Shown piece by piece: positions 40,010-47,201 of a DNA stretch of 64,000 nt. The notes beneath the pieces are model-generated. The model was not told the origin of the DNA, searched no databases, and was given only the letters and a program-made list of their open reading frames with translations. The DNA comes from Allokutzneria multivorans (lineage in GTDB: Bacteria > Actinomycetota > Actinomycetes > Mycobacteriales > Pseudonocardiaceae): the NCBI RefSeq assembly GCF_039537405.1, contig NZ_BAABAL010000013.1:1-64000 (forward strand), in the 5' to 3' direction. The translations under genes and the position numbers were made by a program. Each line of letters starts with the position of its first letter. The stretch's first letter is position 1.

Positions 40010-41311
40010 TCAGGTGCGTCGTGCGGTGATCATGGAGAGGCCGCCAGGGGAGAGAGCAGTGCCGGTCACGACGCGGGGGCGGGAGCCGGGGGCCGGGCGC
40101 AGCCGCCAGTTCGCGGTGATCGCGGCGAGGGCGGCGACGGCCTCGGTGACGCTGAGGACGTCCGCGACGCACTTGCGCGCGGCGGCGCCGAAGGGCAGGA
40201 ACGCCTTGCGGTGCTCGCCGGTGCTCCGGTCCGGGAGCCAGCGGTCGGGGTCGAAGCGGTCCGGCTCGGCGAAGACTGCCGGATCGCGGTGCAGCACGTA
40301 GGGACTGAGCACGATCGTGCTGCCGGCGCGGACCGGGTGGCCGCCCAGCGAGGTGTCCGTTGAGGTCGTGCGGGTGAGGATCCAGCCCGGCGGGTAGAGG
40401 CGCAGCGCCTCGGTGACCACGCGCCGCAGGTAGTCCAGTCGCTCGCCGGGGAGCCGGTCGACCTCGGCGTGCACGCGGGCCTCCGCCTCGGGATGCGTGC
40501 CGAGCAGGTACAGCGACCACGCCACGACCGAGGCCGTGGTCTCCGTTCCTCCGGTCAGCAGAGCCAAGATCTGGTCGTGCAGCTCCGCATCGGCCAGGTC
40601 GGCGGCGAGCAGGGTGGACACCACGTCGCCGTGGTCGGCGCCGGAGGCCCGGTAGGAGCCGATCACCTCGTCGATCGCCGAGCGCATCCGCTGCCTCGCC
40701 TCGGTGAACCGGCGATTTCCCCGGGTGGGAACCGTTTTCCAGAGCCCTGTCGGATCGAGCATGCGGTGGAAGACCCCTTGGAGCAGGATCGGCAGCGACC
40801 GCTGGATCTCGGCCACGGCGGGCTCGCCCAGATCGGCGGAGAACAGGAAGCGCGCGGTGACTCGCGCGAACAGGGAGTCCAGCAGCGGCTTGGGCTCGAC
40901 GAGCTGTCCGGGCCGCCACGACGCGGTCAGGGCGTCGATCTCCTCGCGCACCACGTCGATGTAGGCGGGCAGCCGACTCCGGTGGAAACCGGGCTGCACC
41001 AAGGAACGCTGCCGTTGGTGATCCGCCCAGACGCAGGTCGGCAGCCCGTCGCCGAAGACCTGGCGCGCCTTGTCGTAGAAGAAGCCGCCCTTGTCGAAGA
41101 CCTGGGGGTCGCGCAGCACCTCCCACGCGACATCCCTGTGACAGACGAGGAAAGCGCGCTTCGGGCCGATGCGCAGCTCCACCACGTCGCCGTGGGCCCG
41201 AGAGGACGCGAGGAACGTCAACGGTCCACGCGCGAGCGACAGCACTTGCCCCAGCCCAGGCACCGCTCCGGGAGCCCTGCCGAACGAGTAGCGCACCATG
41301 CTGCTGGTCAT
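40010..41311 (-). CDS. Cytochrome P450 (terpene-oxidase-like)
   Basis: The 433-residue protein has helix I ALLTGGTETTASVVAWSLYL, ExxR in EALRLYPP, PERF-like DRFDPDRWLP, and heme loop FLPFGAAARKC with Cys381. After the Cys the usual hydrophobic-Gly is Val-Ala-Asp (CVAD in place of CIGD), an unusual change near the heme. Overall sequence style resembles CYP170/CYP183-type sesquiterpene oxidases (albaflavenone or pentalenolactone pathways), though no terpene cyclase is adjacent. The cyclase-P450 fusion lies 14 kb away. No ferredoxin gene is adjacent. The start is ATG 41311. Confidence 0.88.
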   Translation of the reverse strand: MTSSMVRYSFGRAPGAVPGLGQVLSLARGPLTFLASSRAHGDVVELRIGPKRAFLVCHRDVAWEVLRDPQVFDKGGFFYDKARQVFGDGLPTCVWADHQRQRSLVQPGFHRSRLPAYIDVVREEIDALTASWRPGQLVEPKPLLDSLFARVTARFLFSADLGEPAVAEIQRSLPILLQGVFHRMLDPTGLWKTVPTRGNRRFTEARQRMRSAIDEVIGSYRASGADHGDVVSTLLAADLADAELHDQILALLTGGTETTASVVAWSLYLLGTHPEAEARVHAEVDRLPGERLDYLRRVVTEALRLYPPGWILTRTTSTDTSLGGHPVRAGSTIVLSPYVLHRDPAVFAEPDRFDPDRWLPDRSTGEHRKAFLPFGAAARKCVADVLSVTEAVAALAAITANWRLRPAPGSRPRVVTGTALSPGGLSMITARRT

Positions 41312-41442
41312 GGGGCCGAGCCTTGTCGCACTGCCGAGCCCGGCACCAGGTCAGTCGACCGCGTCCTGTTAGGACTTCACCTGTATCGGCGGCAATTCGA
41401 TCTCGGGCGGAGCCGATCGGCCTCGTGCTGCGTTGAAGTGAC

Positions 41443-42063
41443 ATGACCGTCGAGAAGGACCCGCAGATGCCCGCGTGGGCGGTGTGGGTCGCCCGCGTTA
41501 TCTCCGTGGTGATCGTCGTGCCGCTGACTTTCCTCTGGGAGCTCCTCAAGGCCGCCGGGCGGGTGCTGATCGTCCGCCCGGCCGAGTTCCTGGGGCGCTG
41601 GCTGTTCGCCCCGCTCGGCCGCTACGTGCTGCGGCCGATCGGCGTGTTCCTGCGAGCGGTGTGGGACGTGCTCGCCCGAGCTCTGCGCGTGGTGGCGCTG
41701 CCCATCGGCCGCGTTCTGCGCCAGGTCCTCGCGATCGTGATCATCACGCCGGTGGCGTGGCTGGCGAAGTACCTCGTGGTCGTTCCGCTGAGCTGGCTGT
41801 GGCGCTTCGCGCTCGCGCCCGCCGGACGGCTCTTCGGTGCCGCGTGCGCATGGGCTTACGAGCGCGTCGCGCTTCCCCTGTGGCGGTTCTTCCACCGCTT
41901 CGTGTTCTCACCGCTGTGGCGCGGCACCCGCGCTGTGCTGCGCGTGGTGGTCGTCGCGCCCGCGCGGTGGGTTCGCGACACGGTGATCACGCCCGTGCGC
42001 TTGGCCGGGCGACGCCTGCGCCAGCACATCGGCAGCGCTCTCTTCGGCCGCCGCCCCAGCTAG
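41443..42063 (+). CDS. Repetitive membrane-associated protein of unknown function
   Basis: The 206-residue protein is made of recurring 14-20 residue amphipathic units of the type PLxxLWRFxLAPxGR (PLTFLWELLKAAGR, PAEFLGRWLFAPLGRYVL, RPIGVFLRAVWDVLAR, PVAWLAKYLVVVPLSWLWRF, PLWRFFHRFVFSPLWRGT). It is very rich in Trp, Arg, Val and Leu. It has no signal peptide. Several units could dip into a membrane. I know of similar unnamed proteins in actinomycetes but no function. It diverges from the P450 gene. Confidence 0.7.
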   Translation: MTVEKDPQMPAWAVWVARVISVVIVVPLTFLWELLKAAGRVLIVRPAEFLGRWLFAPLGRYVLRPIGVFLRAVWDVLARALRVVALPIGRVLRQVLAIVIITPVAWLAKYLVVVPLSWLWRFALAPAGRLFGAACAWAYERVALPLWRFFHRFVFSPLWRGTRAVLRVVVVAPARWVRDTVITPVRLAGRRLRQHIGSALFGRRPS

Positions 42064-42084
42064 GGGTTTGAGGCTGTCAAGGAC

Positions 42085-42840
42085 TCAGCCCTCGAACTGG
42101 GTCAGCGCGAACGCGGTGAGGAAACCGGCGACGGTGATCAGTCCGGTCCACAGCCGGGCTGACTCGAACGCCTCGGGGATCATGGTGTCGGCGATCATCG
42201 TCAGGATCGCGCCCCCGGCGAGCGCGGTGATCGTGGCCAGCACCGCCGCAGGGGCCGCGCCGAGCACGCCGTAGCCGAGCATCGCGGCTCCCCCGCTGGC
42301 CAGCGTGATCGCGGTCCAGAGCCCGAAGACGTAACCGCGACTGCGCCCGGCCCTGCGCATGCCTGACGCGCTGGAGAGCCCTTCGGGCACGTTGCTGATG
42401 AACACCGCCACCACGGTGACCGCGCTGACCGTGCCGCCGCCGAGGAGGCTGGCGCCGATGACGACGGACTCCGGGATGCCGTCGAGCAGCGCGCCCAGCG
42501 CGAGCGCGGTGCCGGAGCCGGACTGCTCGGCTTCGGAGGGCTGTTGCGAGCCGGAGCGCTTGCGGTGTCGCGCGCCGCGCCGAGCGAGCAGGACGTTCGC
42601 GCCGGTGTAGAGCACCGCGCCGGTGACCGCGCCCAGCGCCGTCGGCAGCAGGCCCGCGCTGCGGTGAGCTTCGGCGATCAGCTCGAAGGAGACCGCCGAG
42701 AGCAGCACTCCGCTGCCGAAGGCCATCACCCCGGCGACGACGCCGACGGGAACTCGGACCAGGTAGCCGACCAGCGCTCCGACCAGCAGCGCCGACCCCG
42801 CCAGCAACCCCCAACCACCCGCCGCGAGCACCGCTTCCAT
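42085..42840 (-). CDS. ZIP-family metal transporter
   Basis: The 251-residue membrane protein has about eight helices. Helix 4 carries ALLDGIPESVVIGASLL and helix 5 VAVFISNVPEGLSSASGM, where the conserved acidic and Asn residues of ZIP transporters form the metal site; typical His residues are replaced by Asp and Asn here. The start is chosen at ATG 42840 because GGAGGAGG lies 5 nt upstream; ATG 42870 is possible. It would import zinc or another divalent metal. A strong terminator hairpin is just upstream at 42899..42933. Confidence 0.9.
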   Translation of the reverse strand: MEAVLAAGGWGLLAGSALLVGALVGYLVRVPVGVVAGVMAFGSGVLLSAVSFELIAEAHRSAGLLPTALGAVTGAVLYTGANVLLARRGARHRKRSGSQQPSEAEQSGSGTALALGALLDGIPESVVIGASLLGGGTVSAVTVVAVFISNVPEGLSSASGMRRAGRSRGYVFGLWTAITLASGGAAMLGYGVLGAAPAAVLATITALAGGAILTMIADTMIPEAFESARLWTGLITVAGFLTAFALTQFEG

Positions 42841-42898
42841 CGCCGCCTCCTCCGCTGTCGCACCACTCATACCCCACGCGGGCGGACGCGGCAGAACA

Positions 42899-42933
42899 GT
42901 GAAAGCGCGGCCGGGGGAAGGCCGCGCTTTCAC
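42899..42933 (-). terminator. Rho-independent-type hairpin
   Basis: Perfect 14-bp arms GTGAAAGCGCGGCC and GGCCGCGCTTTCAC enclose a 7-nt loop. It lies 15 nt past the stop of the DUF6355-like gene and upstream of the ZIP gene on the same strand, so it separates the two transcripts. Confidence 0.9.
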
Positions 42934-42948
42934 TCCGATCCCAGAGGA

Positions 42949-43266
42949 TCAGCAGGTGCGCCCGATGTACCAGGCGTTCAGCATGTCCGGCCAGTGACCG
43001 AGCCGCGTGATGCCCGGCTTCACGCACTTCTCGAAGTCCTGAAAGCCGCCGATGTTGGTGCGGTCCACCCAGATGACGACATTGGTGTTGCCGCAGTGGT
43101 TGTAGAACGCGTTGGTCATCCAGTCGGTGTACCAGCCGCACTTCTCGCTCGCGGCGGCCTCGCTCTGCACGGTGGCGGGGGCGGCCGTCGCCGGACCCGC
43201 CATCATCCCCATCGTCGCCGCGACAGCGGCCACCGTTCCCGCGAGCGCGGTCATGCTCTTGCGCAT
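42949..43266 (-). CDS. DUF6355-like small secreted protein
   Basis: The 105-residue protein starts MRKSMTALAGTVAAVAATMG and has a signal peptide ending PATAAP. The mature part has four cysteines in the order CGWY, HCGN, KCVK and a terminal RTC, which would pair extracellularly, with NVVIWVDRTNIGGF between. The pattern matches DUF6355, a family annotated near natural-product genes in actinomycetes; its role is not known. It is followed by a strong terminator. The 5' region 43267..43508 (about 240 nt) holds an inverted repeat at 43380 and no other gene. Confidence 0.75.
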   Translation of the reverse strand: MRKSMTALAGTVAAVAATMGMMAGPATAAPATVQSEAAASEKCGWYTDWMTNAFYNHCGNTNVVIWVDRTNIGGFQDFEKCVKPGITRLGHWPDMLNAWYIGRTC

Positions 43267-43379
43267 TGTTGCCCAGCTTTCGTCGAACATCCCTGACATC
43301 GCACCGAGGTGGACCAGTGGCTCCTCGGTACGGCGCTCATCGAACAACGGCCGGGAATGTCCGCGTAGGGGTCAAAGGT

Positions 43380-43405
43380 GGAACTTCAGGACGAGGCAAA
43401 GTTCC
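43380..43405. promoter_or_regulatory. Inverted repeat GGAACTT-N12-AAGTTCC
   Basis: Perfect 7-bp arms lie between the divergent DUF6355-like gene and methyltransferase gene. The spacing of arm centres is about two helical turns, as for a dimeric regulator. No regulator gene is adjacent. Confidence 0.45.
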
Positions 43406-43508
43406 TCTTTCGGAGGCCAAACGTTCGCGCTCCGGCTAGCCTGACGCCGATTTCCGTTGCAGCACAACATGAATGTGAATGCGAATGCGACGAGGGGTGG
43501 ATGCTTCA

Positions 43509-44327
43509 ATGACGGTCGAGAGCACGCGGACCAGGGTCAGGCGCCGAGTTCTGCCCGAGGGCAGAGCAGGATCGCTGTGGACATCTCGCCCGGAATCAGG
43601 CGTGCTCGACTTCCGGGGACGGCGCCTGCGGATCGAGGTGCCCGACCCCGACGAGGTCCTGTTCCCCACCGACTGCGGGCTGAGCCTGCTCGCCGCCGTC
43701 GCCGAGGCCGAGGACGTCGAGCTGGCCGGGCTCAACGTGCTCGACATCGGCTGCGGCTCCGGCATCTACACCGTCGCCGCGCTCGCCGCCGGTGCCGCGC
43801 GGGTGACCGCGCTGGACATCAACGCCGCCTCGATCGAGGTCACGCGGACCAACGTGGCGCGCAACGGCTTCGCCGAGTCAGCCGTCACCGGGGTCACGGC
43901 CGACCTGCGCGCCTACGAGCCACCGACCGGCTTCGACGTGGTGCTCACCAACCCGCCGCACCTCCCGTACGACCCGCGTTACGCCTCCGACAACGGCTTG
44001 GAGGCAGCCCTCATCGCAGGCCCCGACGGCCGCGCGCTCTACGACACGATCGTCGAACGCGCCGACGACCTGGTGCTCCCGGGCGGGCAGCTCGTCATCG
44101 CGCACTCCTCGCTCGCCGACGTCGGCCTGACGACCAGGCGCCTGCTCGCACGCGGCTACGAGTGCCGCACGGTGGAGGTGTGCGAGATGGACATCCCCGT
44201 CCTCGCTTACGCCGCCCACCGCGCCGCCCTGTTCCACCGCTTGGCCGAACTCCGCGACGCCGGGCGCGCGGAGTTCGACGGCGACCGGTTCTCCGTGCAC
44301 GTACTGGCTTTCCGCCGCCCGGCCTGA
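43509..44327 (+). CDS. HemK/PrmC-like methyltransferase
   Basis: The 272-residue protein has motif I NVLDIGCGSGIYTVAALAAG near 79-98, VTALDINAASIEVTRTN and the substrate signature VVLTNPPHLPYDPRY (NPPY-like). That signature is typical of N5-glutamine or small-molecule amide/amine methyltransferases. NPPH in place of NPPY is noted. The start ATG 43509 follows GAGGGG by 11 nt; 43479 is possible. Whether it modifies a release factor is doubtful, since no prfA gene is adjacent. Confidence 0.85.
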   Translation: MTVESTRTRVRRRVLPEGRAGSLWTSRPESGVLDFRGRRLRIEVPDPDEVLFPTDCGLSLLAAVAEAEDVELAGLNVLDIGCGSGIYTVAALAAGAARVTALDINAASIEVTRTNVARNGFAESAVTGVTADLRAYEPPTGFDVVLTNPPHLPYDPRYASDNGLEAALIAGPDGRALYDTIVERADDLVLPGGQLVIAHSSLADVGLTTRRLLARGYECRTVEVCEMDIPVLAYAAHRAALFHRLAELRDAGRAEFDGDRFSVHVLAFRRPA

Positions 44328-44350
44328 GCCCGAGCGGGACGCTGGCAGCG

Positions 44351-44410
44351 CCGCCGGGGTTGGGTGGTCTTGAAGACCGGCGAACCTGACGACTTACCCG
44401 ACCAGGGCTA
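44351..44410. repeat. Right-end fragment of the interspersed repeat, copy 2
   Basis: GGTTGGGTGGTCTTGAAGAC, CGGCGAACCTGACGACTTAC and a final CCAGGGCTA match the right end of copies at 18707 and 63790. The left part is missing. The end CTA is the TAG stop of the minus-strand gene at 44408..44782. In this copy the end (ACCCGACCAGGGCTA) is slightly diverged from ACAGGACAGGGCCTA. Confidence 0.75.
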
Positions 44411-44782
44411 GGAGTCGAGGTCGAGGGGCGCCCACGGGAGGGCGGTGCGCCAGCCGGGGCGCTCCGCCACCCAGTCCCGGACCACGCGCACGACCTGTTC
44501 GAACCCCCGGTCGAAGACGCTCCCCCACTCGGAGTCGCGCGGCACCAGCGCCTGGAAGTGCGCGGACGGGCCGCCTTCACGGTGCTCGACCTGGTAGCTG
44601 CCGAAGCCCGGTTCGCCGTCCAGCGCCACCTGGATGTAGTGCTGCGAAGCTCCGGAAAGCCGTTCCACGACAACGAAGTTCGCCGACAGCGTCATATCGG
44701 CGAGCAGGTCGTGCAGCTGCTCGTCGGTGGGGTCGTCCACGGTTCGGCTGGCGTCGGTGGCGCGAATGCGCGGGGTCGTCAC
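44408..44782 (-). CDS. Conserved hypothetical protein
   Basis: The 124-residue protein starts at GTG 44782 (GTG 44809 possible). It has LLADMTLSANFVVVERLSG, HYIQVALDGEPGFGSYQVEH and a C-terminal RDWVAERPGWRTALPWAPLD. The mixed alpha/beta appearance is reminiscent of small Imm1-like immunity proteins, but this is weak. Its TAG stop is contributed by the end of an interspersed repeat, so its original C-terminus may be different. No toxin gene is adjacent. The 44783..44950 gap before the kinase shows no clear gene. Confidence 0.6.
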   Translation of the reverse strand: MTTPRIRATDASRTVDDPTDEQLHDLLADMTLSANFVVVERLSGASQHYIQVALDGEPGFGSYQVEHREGGPSAHFQALVPRDSEWGSVFDRGFEQVVRVVRDWVAERPGWRTALPWAPLDLDS

Positions 44783-44950
44783 GACGCCCGATCGTAGTCG
44801 CACAGCCACCCGGCCAGGTCGGACTGTTGGAGGCGGCGCTGTTGGTGGACACCGGAGAAGCGTTGGGGCAGCTGGTTTTCACCACGCCGCTCGCGTTCTT
44901 GGACGTCGGGTGAGTTGACCAGGGCCGAAGCACCGCGCACAGTGACGCGC

Positions 44951-46042
44951 ATGAACCGGGCCCTCGCGGTGCTGACCTGCGGCGCGTACTTCACGCTTGC
45001 CATTGGCGCGCTCGCGTCCGGGGAAGCGCTCGAAGCGGTGCCGCTCGGCGCTTTGTTCACCGTCCTGGCCACGTTCGGCTTCGCATGGGTGCGGCGCAAG
45101 GGCCAGCTCGCGTGGTCGATCGCGTACGTGCTCGTGTCGCTGCCGTTGGCGTTCGCCGTTTTCTCGTTCGACCCCAGCGTGGGCTCCACGTTGTTCTTCG
45201 TGGTGCTGGTGAGCCAGAGCGTCCTGCTGCTCCCCGTCCCGGGAACGGCGCTGCTCGTCGCGGGAATTCCCTTCGCGCACGTGGGAATGCCGTGGGCGGA
45301 AGCCTTGCGCGAGGGATTCGGCCTGCTGGCGTCGGTGCTGTTCGCGGCCGTCATCACCACCTTGCTGCTGCGGGAGCAACGGGCTCGCGCGGAGCTGGCC
45401 GAGGCGCACAAGCGGTTGCGCGACTACGCGGCTCAGGCGGAGCGGCTCGCGACGGCTCAGGAACGCAACCGCGTCGCGCGCGACATCCACGACGGCCTCG
45501 GGCATTCGCTGACGGTGATCCAGATGCAGGTCAAGGCCGCGCGCGCGGTGCTGCCGACCGACTCCGACAAGGCCGATGACGTGCTGGCCAAAGCTCAGGA
45601 CCAGGCGGAGTCGGCGTTGGGCGAAGTGCGGCGCTCGGTGAGCACGCTGCGCGAACCGCGCTCGATGCCGCCGCTGCCGGAAGCCCTGCGTGCGCTGGCC
45701 GAGGAGAACGCCGCGACCGGAGTGCCGACCGAGCTGACCGTGTCCGGCACCGCACGAGAACTGGGCGCGGAGGCACGGGAGGCGCTGTTCCGGGCCGCCC
45801 AAGAGGGGCTGACGAACATCCGCAAGCACGCTGGCGCCGAGTCAGCCGACGTTGTGCTGGAGTACGCGGAAGCCGTTGTGCGCCTTGAGGTTCGCGATGA
45901 CGGCACTGGCGCGTCCGGCGACGGTTCGCCCGGCTTCGGCCTGCTGGGGCTGCGCGAGCGGGCGGTGCACCTCGGCGGCCGCTTGGACCTCCGTTCCGAG
46001 CCGGGGCGGGGCAGCACGCTGAGCATGGAGGTTCCTGGATGA
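44951..46042 (+). CDS. Two-component sensor histidine kinase (NarL-partner type)
   Basis: The 363-residue protein has about six membrane segments in residues 5-140, a coiled coil, then HisKA_3: ERNRVARDIHDGLGHSLTVI with phospho-acceptor His180. The C-terminal HATPase has ALFRAAQEGLTNIRKHAG (N box), VRDDGTGASG and GFGLLGLRERA. The signal is unknown, sensed in or at the membrane. Its stop overlaps the response-regulator start by ATGA. The ATG at 44951 is chosen over 44915 because the first membrane segment begins there. Confidence 0.92.
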   Translation: MNRALAVLTCGAYFTLAIGALASGEALEAVPLGALFTVLATFGFAWVRRKGQLAWSIAYVLVSLPLAFAVFSFDPSVGSTLFFVVLVSQSVLLLPVPGTALLVAGIPFAHVGMPWAEALREGFGLLASVLFAAVITTLLLREQRARAELAEAHKRLRDYAAQAERLATAQERNRVARDIHDGLGHSLTVIQMQVKAARAVLPTDSDKADDVLAKAQDQAESALGEVRRSVSTLREPRSMPPLPEALRALAEENAATGVPTELTVSGTARELGAEAREALFRAAQEGLTNIRKHAGAESADVVLEYAEAVVRLEVRDDGTGASGDGSPGFGLLGLRERAVHLGGRLDLRSEPGRGSTLSMEVPG

Positions 46043-46692
46043 GTCCGGTGCGCGTGCTGCTCGTCGACGACCAAGCGCTGTTCCGCGAGGCGCTGGCGAC
46101 GCTGCTGGCCACGCAGGAGGGCATCGAGGTCGTCGGCGAGGCGGGCAACGGCGACGAGGCGCTGCGCCGGGTCGCCGAGCTGGAGCCCGACGTGGTGCTG
46201 ATGGACCTGCGCATGCCCGTGCTCGACGGCGTCGCGGCCACCCGCAGGCTCCGCGTCGAGCACCCGGGCGTCCAGGTCATCGCCCTGACGACCTTCGACG
46301 ACGACGAGGACGTGTTCGCCGCGCTGCGCGCCGGGGCGCTCGGCTACCTGCTCAAGGACGTCTCGTCGGCGCGCCTGGTCGAAGCGGTCCAGGCGGCCGC
46401 GCGAGGCGAATCCGTGTTGCAGCCGTCGATCGCGGCCAAGGTCGTGGCCCGTTTCGCGCAGCTCTCCGACTCCCCCGAGCCGCGCCCGCAACCGCTGGTG
46501 GTGCCGCTGTCGGCGCGCGAGCTGGAGGTGCTGCGGCTGCTCGCGAACGGTCAGAGCAACCGGGAGATCGCCACCGCGCTCTACCTCGCGGAGGGCACGG
46601 TGAAGAACCACGTGACCAACGTGCTGTCCAAGCTCGGCGCGCGCGACCGCACCCAGGCAGCGCTGCGCGCCCGCGCGCTCAACCTGCTGTGA
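46039..46692 (+). CDS. NarL/FixJ-family response regulator
   Basis: The 217-residue protein has a receiver domain, VRVLLVDDQALFREALATLL with acidic Asp10/Asp11, phospho-acceptor Asp56 in DVVLMDLRMPVLDG, Thr and Lys further on (LLKDV). The LuxR-type helix-turn-helix is LSARELEVLRLLANGQSNRE and VKNHVTNVLSKLGARDRTQA. It pairs with the upstream kinase. The 20-bp palindrome just past its stop is a candidate binding site controlling the membrane/DJ-1 genes. Confidence 0.95.
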   Translation: MSPVRVLLVDDQALFREALATLLATQEGIEVVGEAGNGDEALRRVAELEPDVVLMDLRMPVLDGVAATRRLRVEHPGVQVIALTTFDDDEDVFAALRAGALGYLLKDVSSARLVEAVQAAARGESVLQPSIAAKVVARFAQLSDSPEPRPQPLVVPLSARELEVLRLLANGQSNREIATALYLAEGTVKNHVTNVLSKLGARDRTQAALRARALNLL

Positions 46693-46697
46693 CCGCT

Positions 46698-46717
46698 GGT
46701 CATGCCACGGCATGACC
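46698..46717. promoter_or_regulatory. Palindrome GGTCATGCC-ac-GGCATGACC, candidate response-regulator site
   Basis: Perfect 9-bp arms lie 5 nt after the regulator's stop. A further half-site CATGACC follows at 46724..46730, and a smaller inverted repeat TGACGGC-N7-GCCGTCA at 46755..46775. All lie within the 110-nt promoter gap before the gene at 46803. Confidence 0.6.
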
Positions 46718-46802
46718 CCAGCACATGACCTCCGGCACAGGTCGGATCGGCCGCTGACGGCGACTCTTGCCGTCACCAGCAACCGCCGCACCGGAGGCCG
46801 AG

Positions 46803-47192
46803 ATGACCACCACCGAGACCACCCGCACGAGCAGGGCGAAGCTCGCCCGCTTCGTGGGGCACTACGTCGAGATGATCGCCGCGATGATCATCGGCATGAT
46901 CGCGCTAGCCCCGGTCTGGCCCGACGCGTGGACGGCCCGCCCGGACGCGAACGCGATCATCATGGCCACCGACATGACCGTGGCGATGGCGCTGTGGATG
47001 CGTGTGCGCGGTCATTCCTGGCCGCGGACGCTGGAGATGTCCGCCGTCATGTACGTGCCGTTCGTGATCATGCTGGCGCCGTACTGGCTGGGCCTGCTCT
47101 CCGGCTCCGCGCTGATGATCATCGGCCACGTCGTCATGTTCCCGCTGATGCTGGTCGCCATGGTGTGGCGCCGCGGCGACTACTGGCACTGA
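46803..47192 (+). CDS. Small integral membrane protein
   Basis: The 129-residue protein has four probable membrane helices: VEMIAAMIIGMIALAP, a segment with IIMATDMTVAMALWMRV, a segment with MSAVMYVPFVIMLAPYWL, and ALMIIGHVVMFPLMLVAMVW, then a short cytoplasmic end RRGDYWH. It is Met-rich. I do not recognise an established function. A GGAGG site lies 6 nt before ATG 46803. It lies in an apparent operon with the two-component system and the DJ-1-like gene. Confidence 0.75.
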   Translation: MTTTETTRTSRAKLARFVGHYVEMIAAMIIGMIALAPVWPDAWTARPDANAIIMATDMTVAMALWMRVRGHSWPRTLEMSAVMYVPFVIMLAPYWLGLLSGSALMIIGHVVMFPLMLVAMVWRRGDYWH

Positions 47193-47201
47193 GGGGTCAT
47201 C

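Noticed and set aside
44821..44913. Open stretch encoding LLEAALLVDTGEALGQLVF ahead of the histidine kinase
   Set aside because: There is no start codon with a ribosome site and no recognisable family. It may be a remnant, but evidence is too thin to call.
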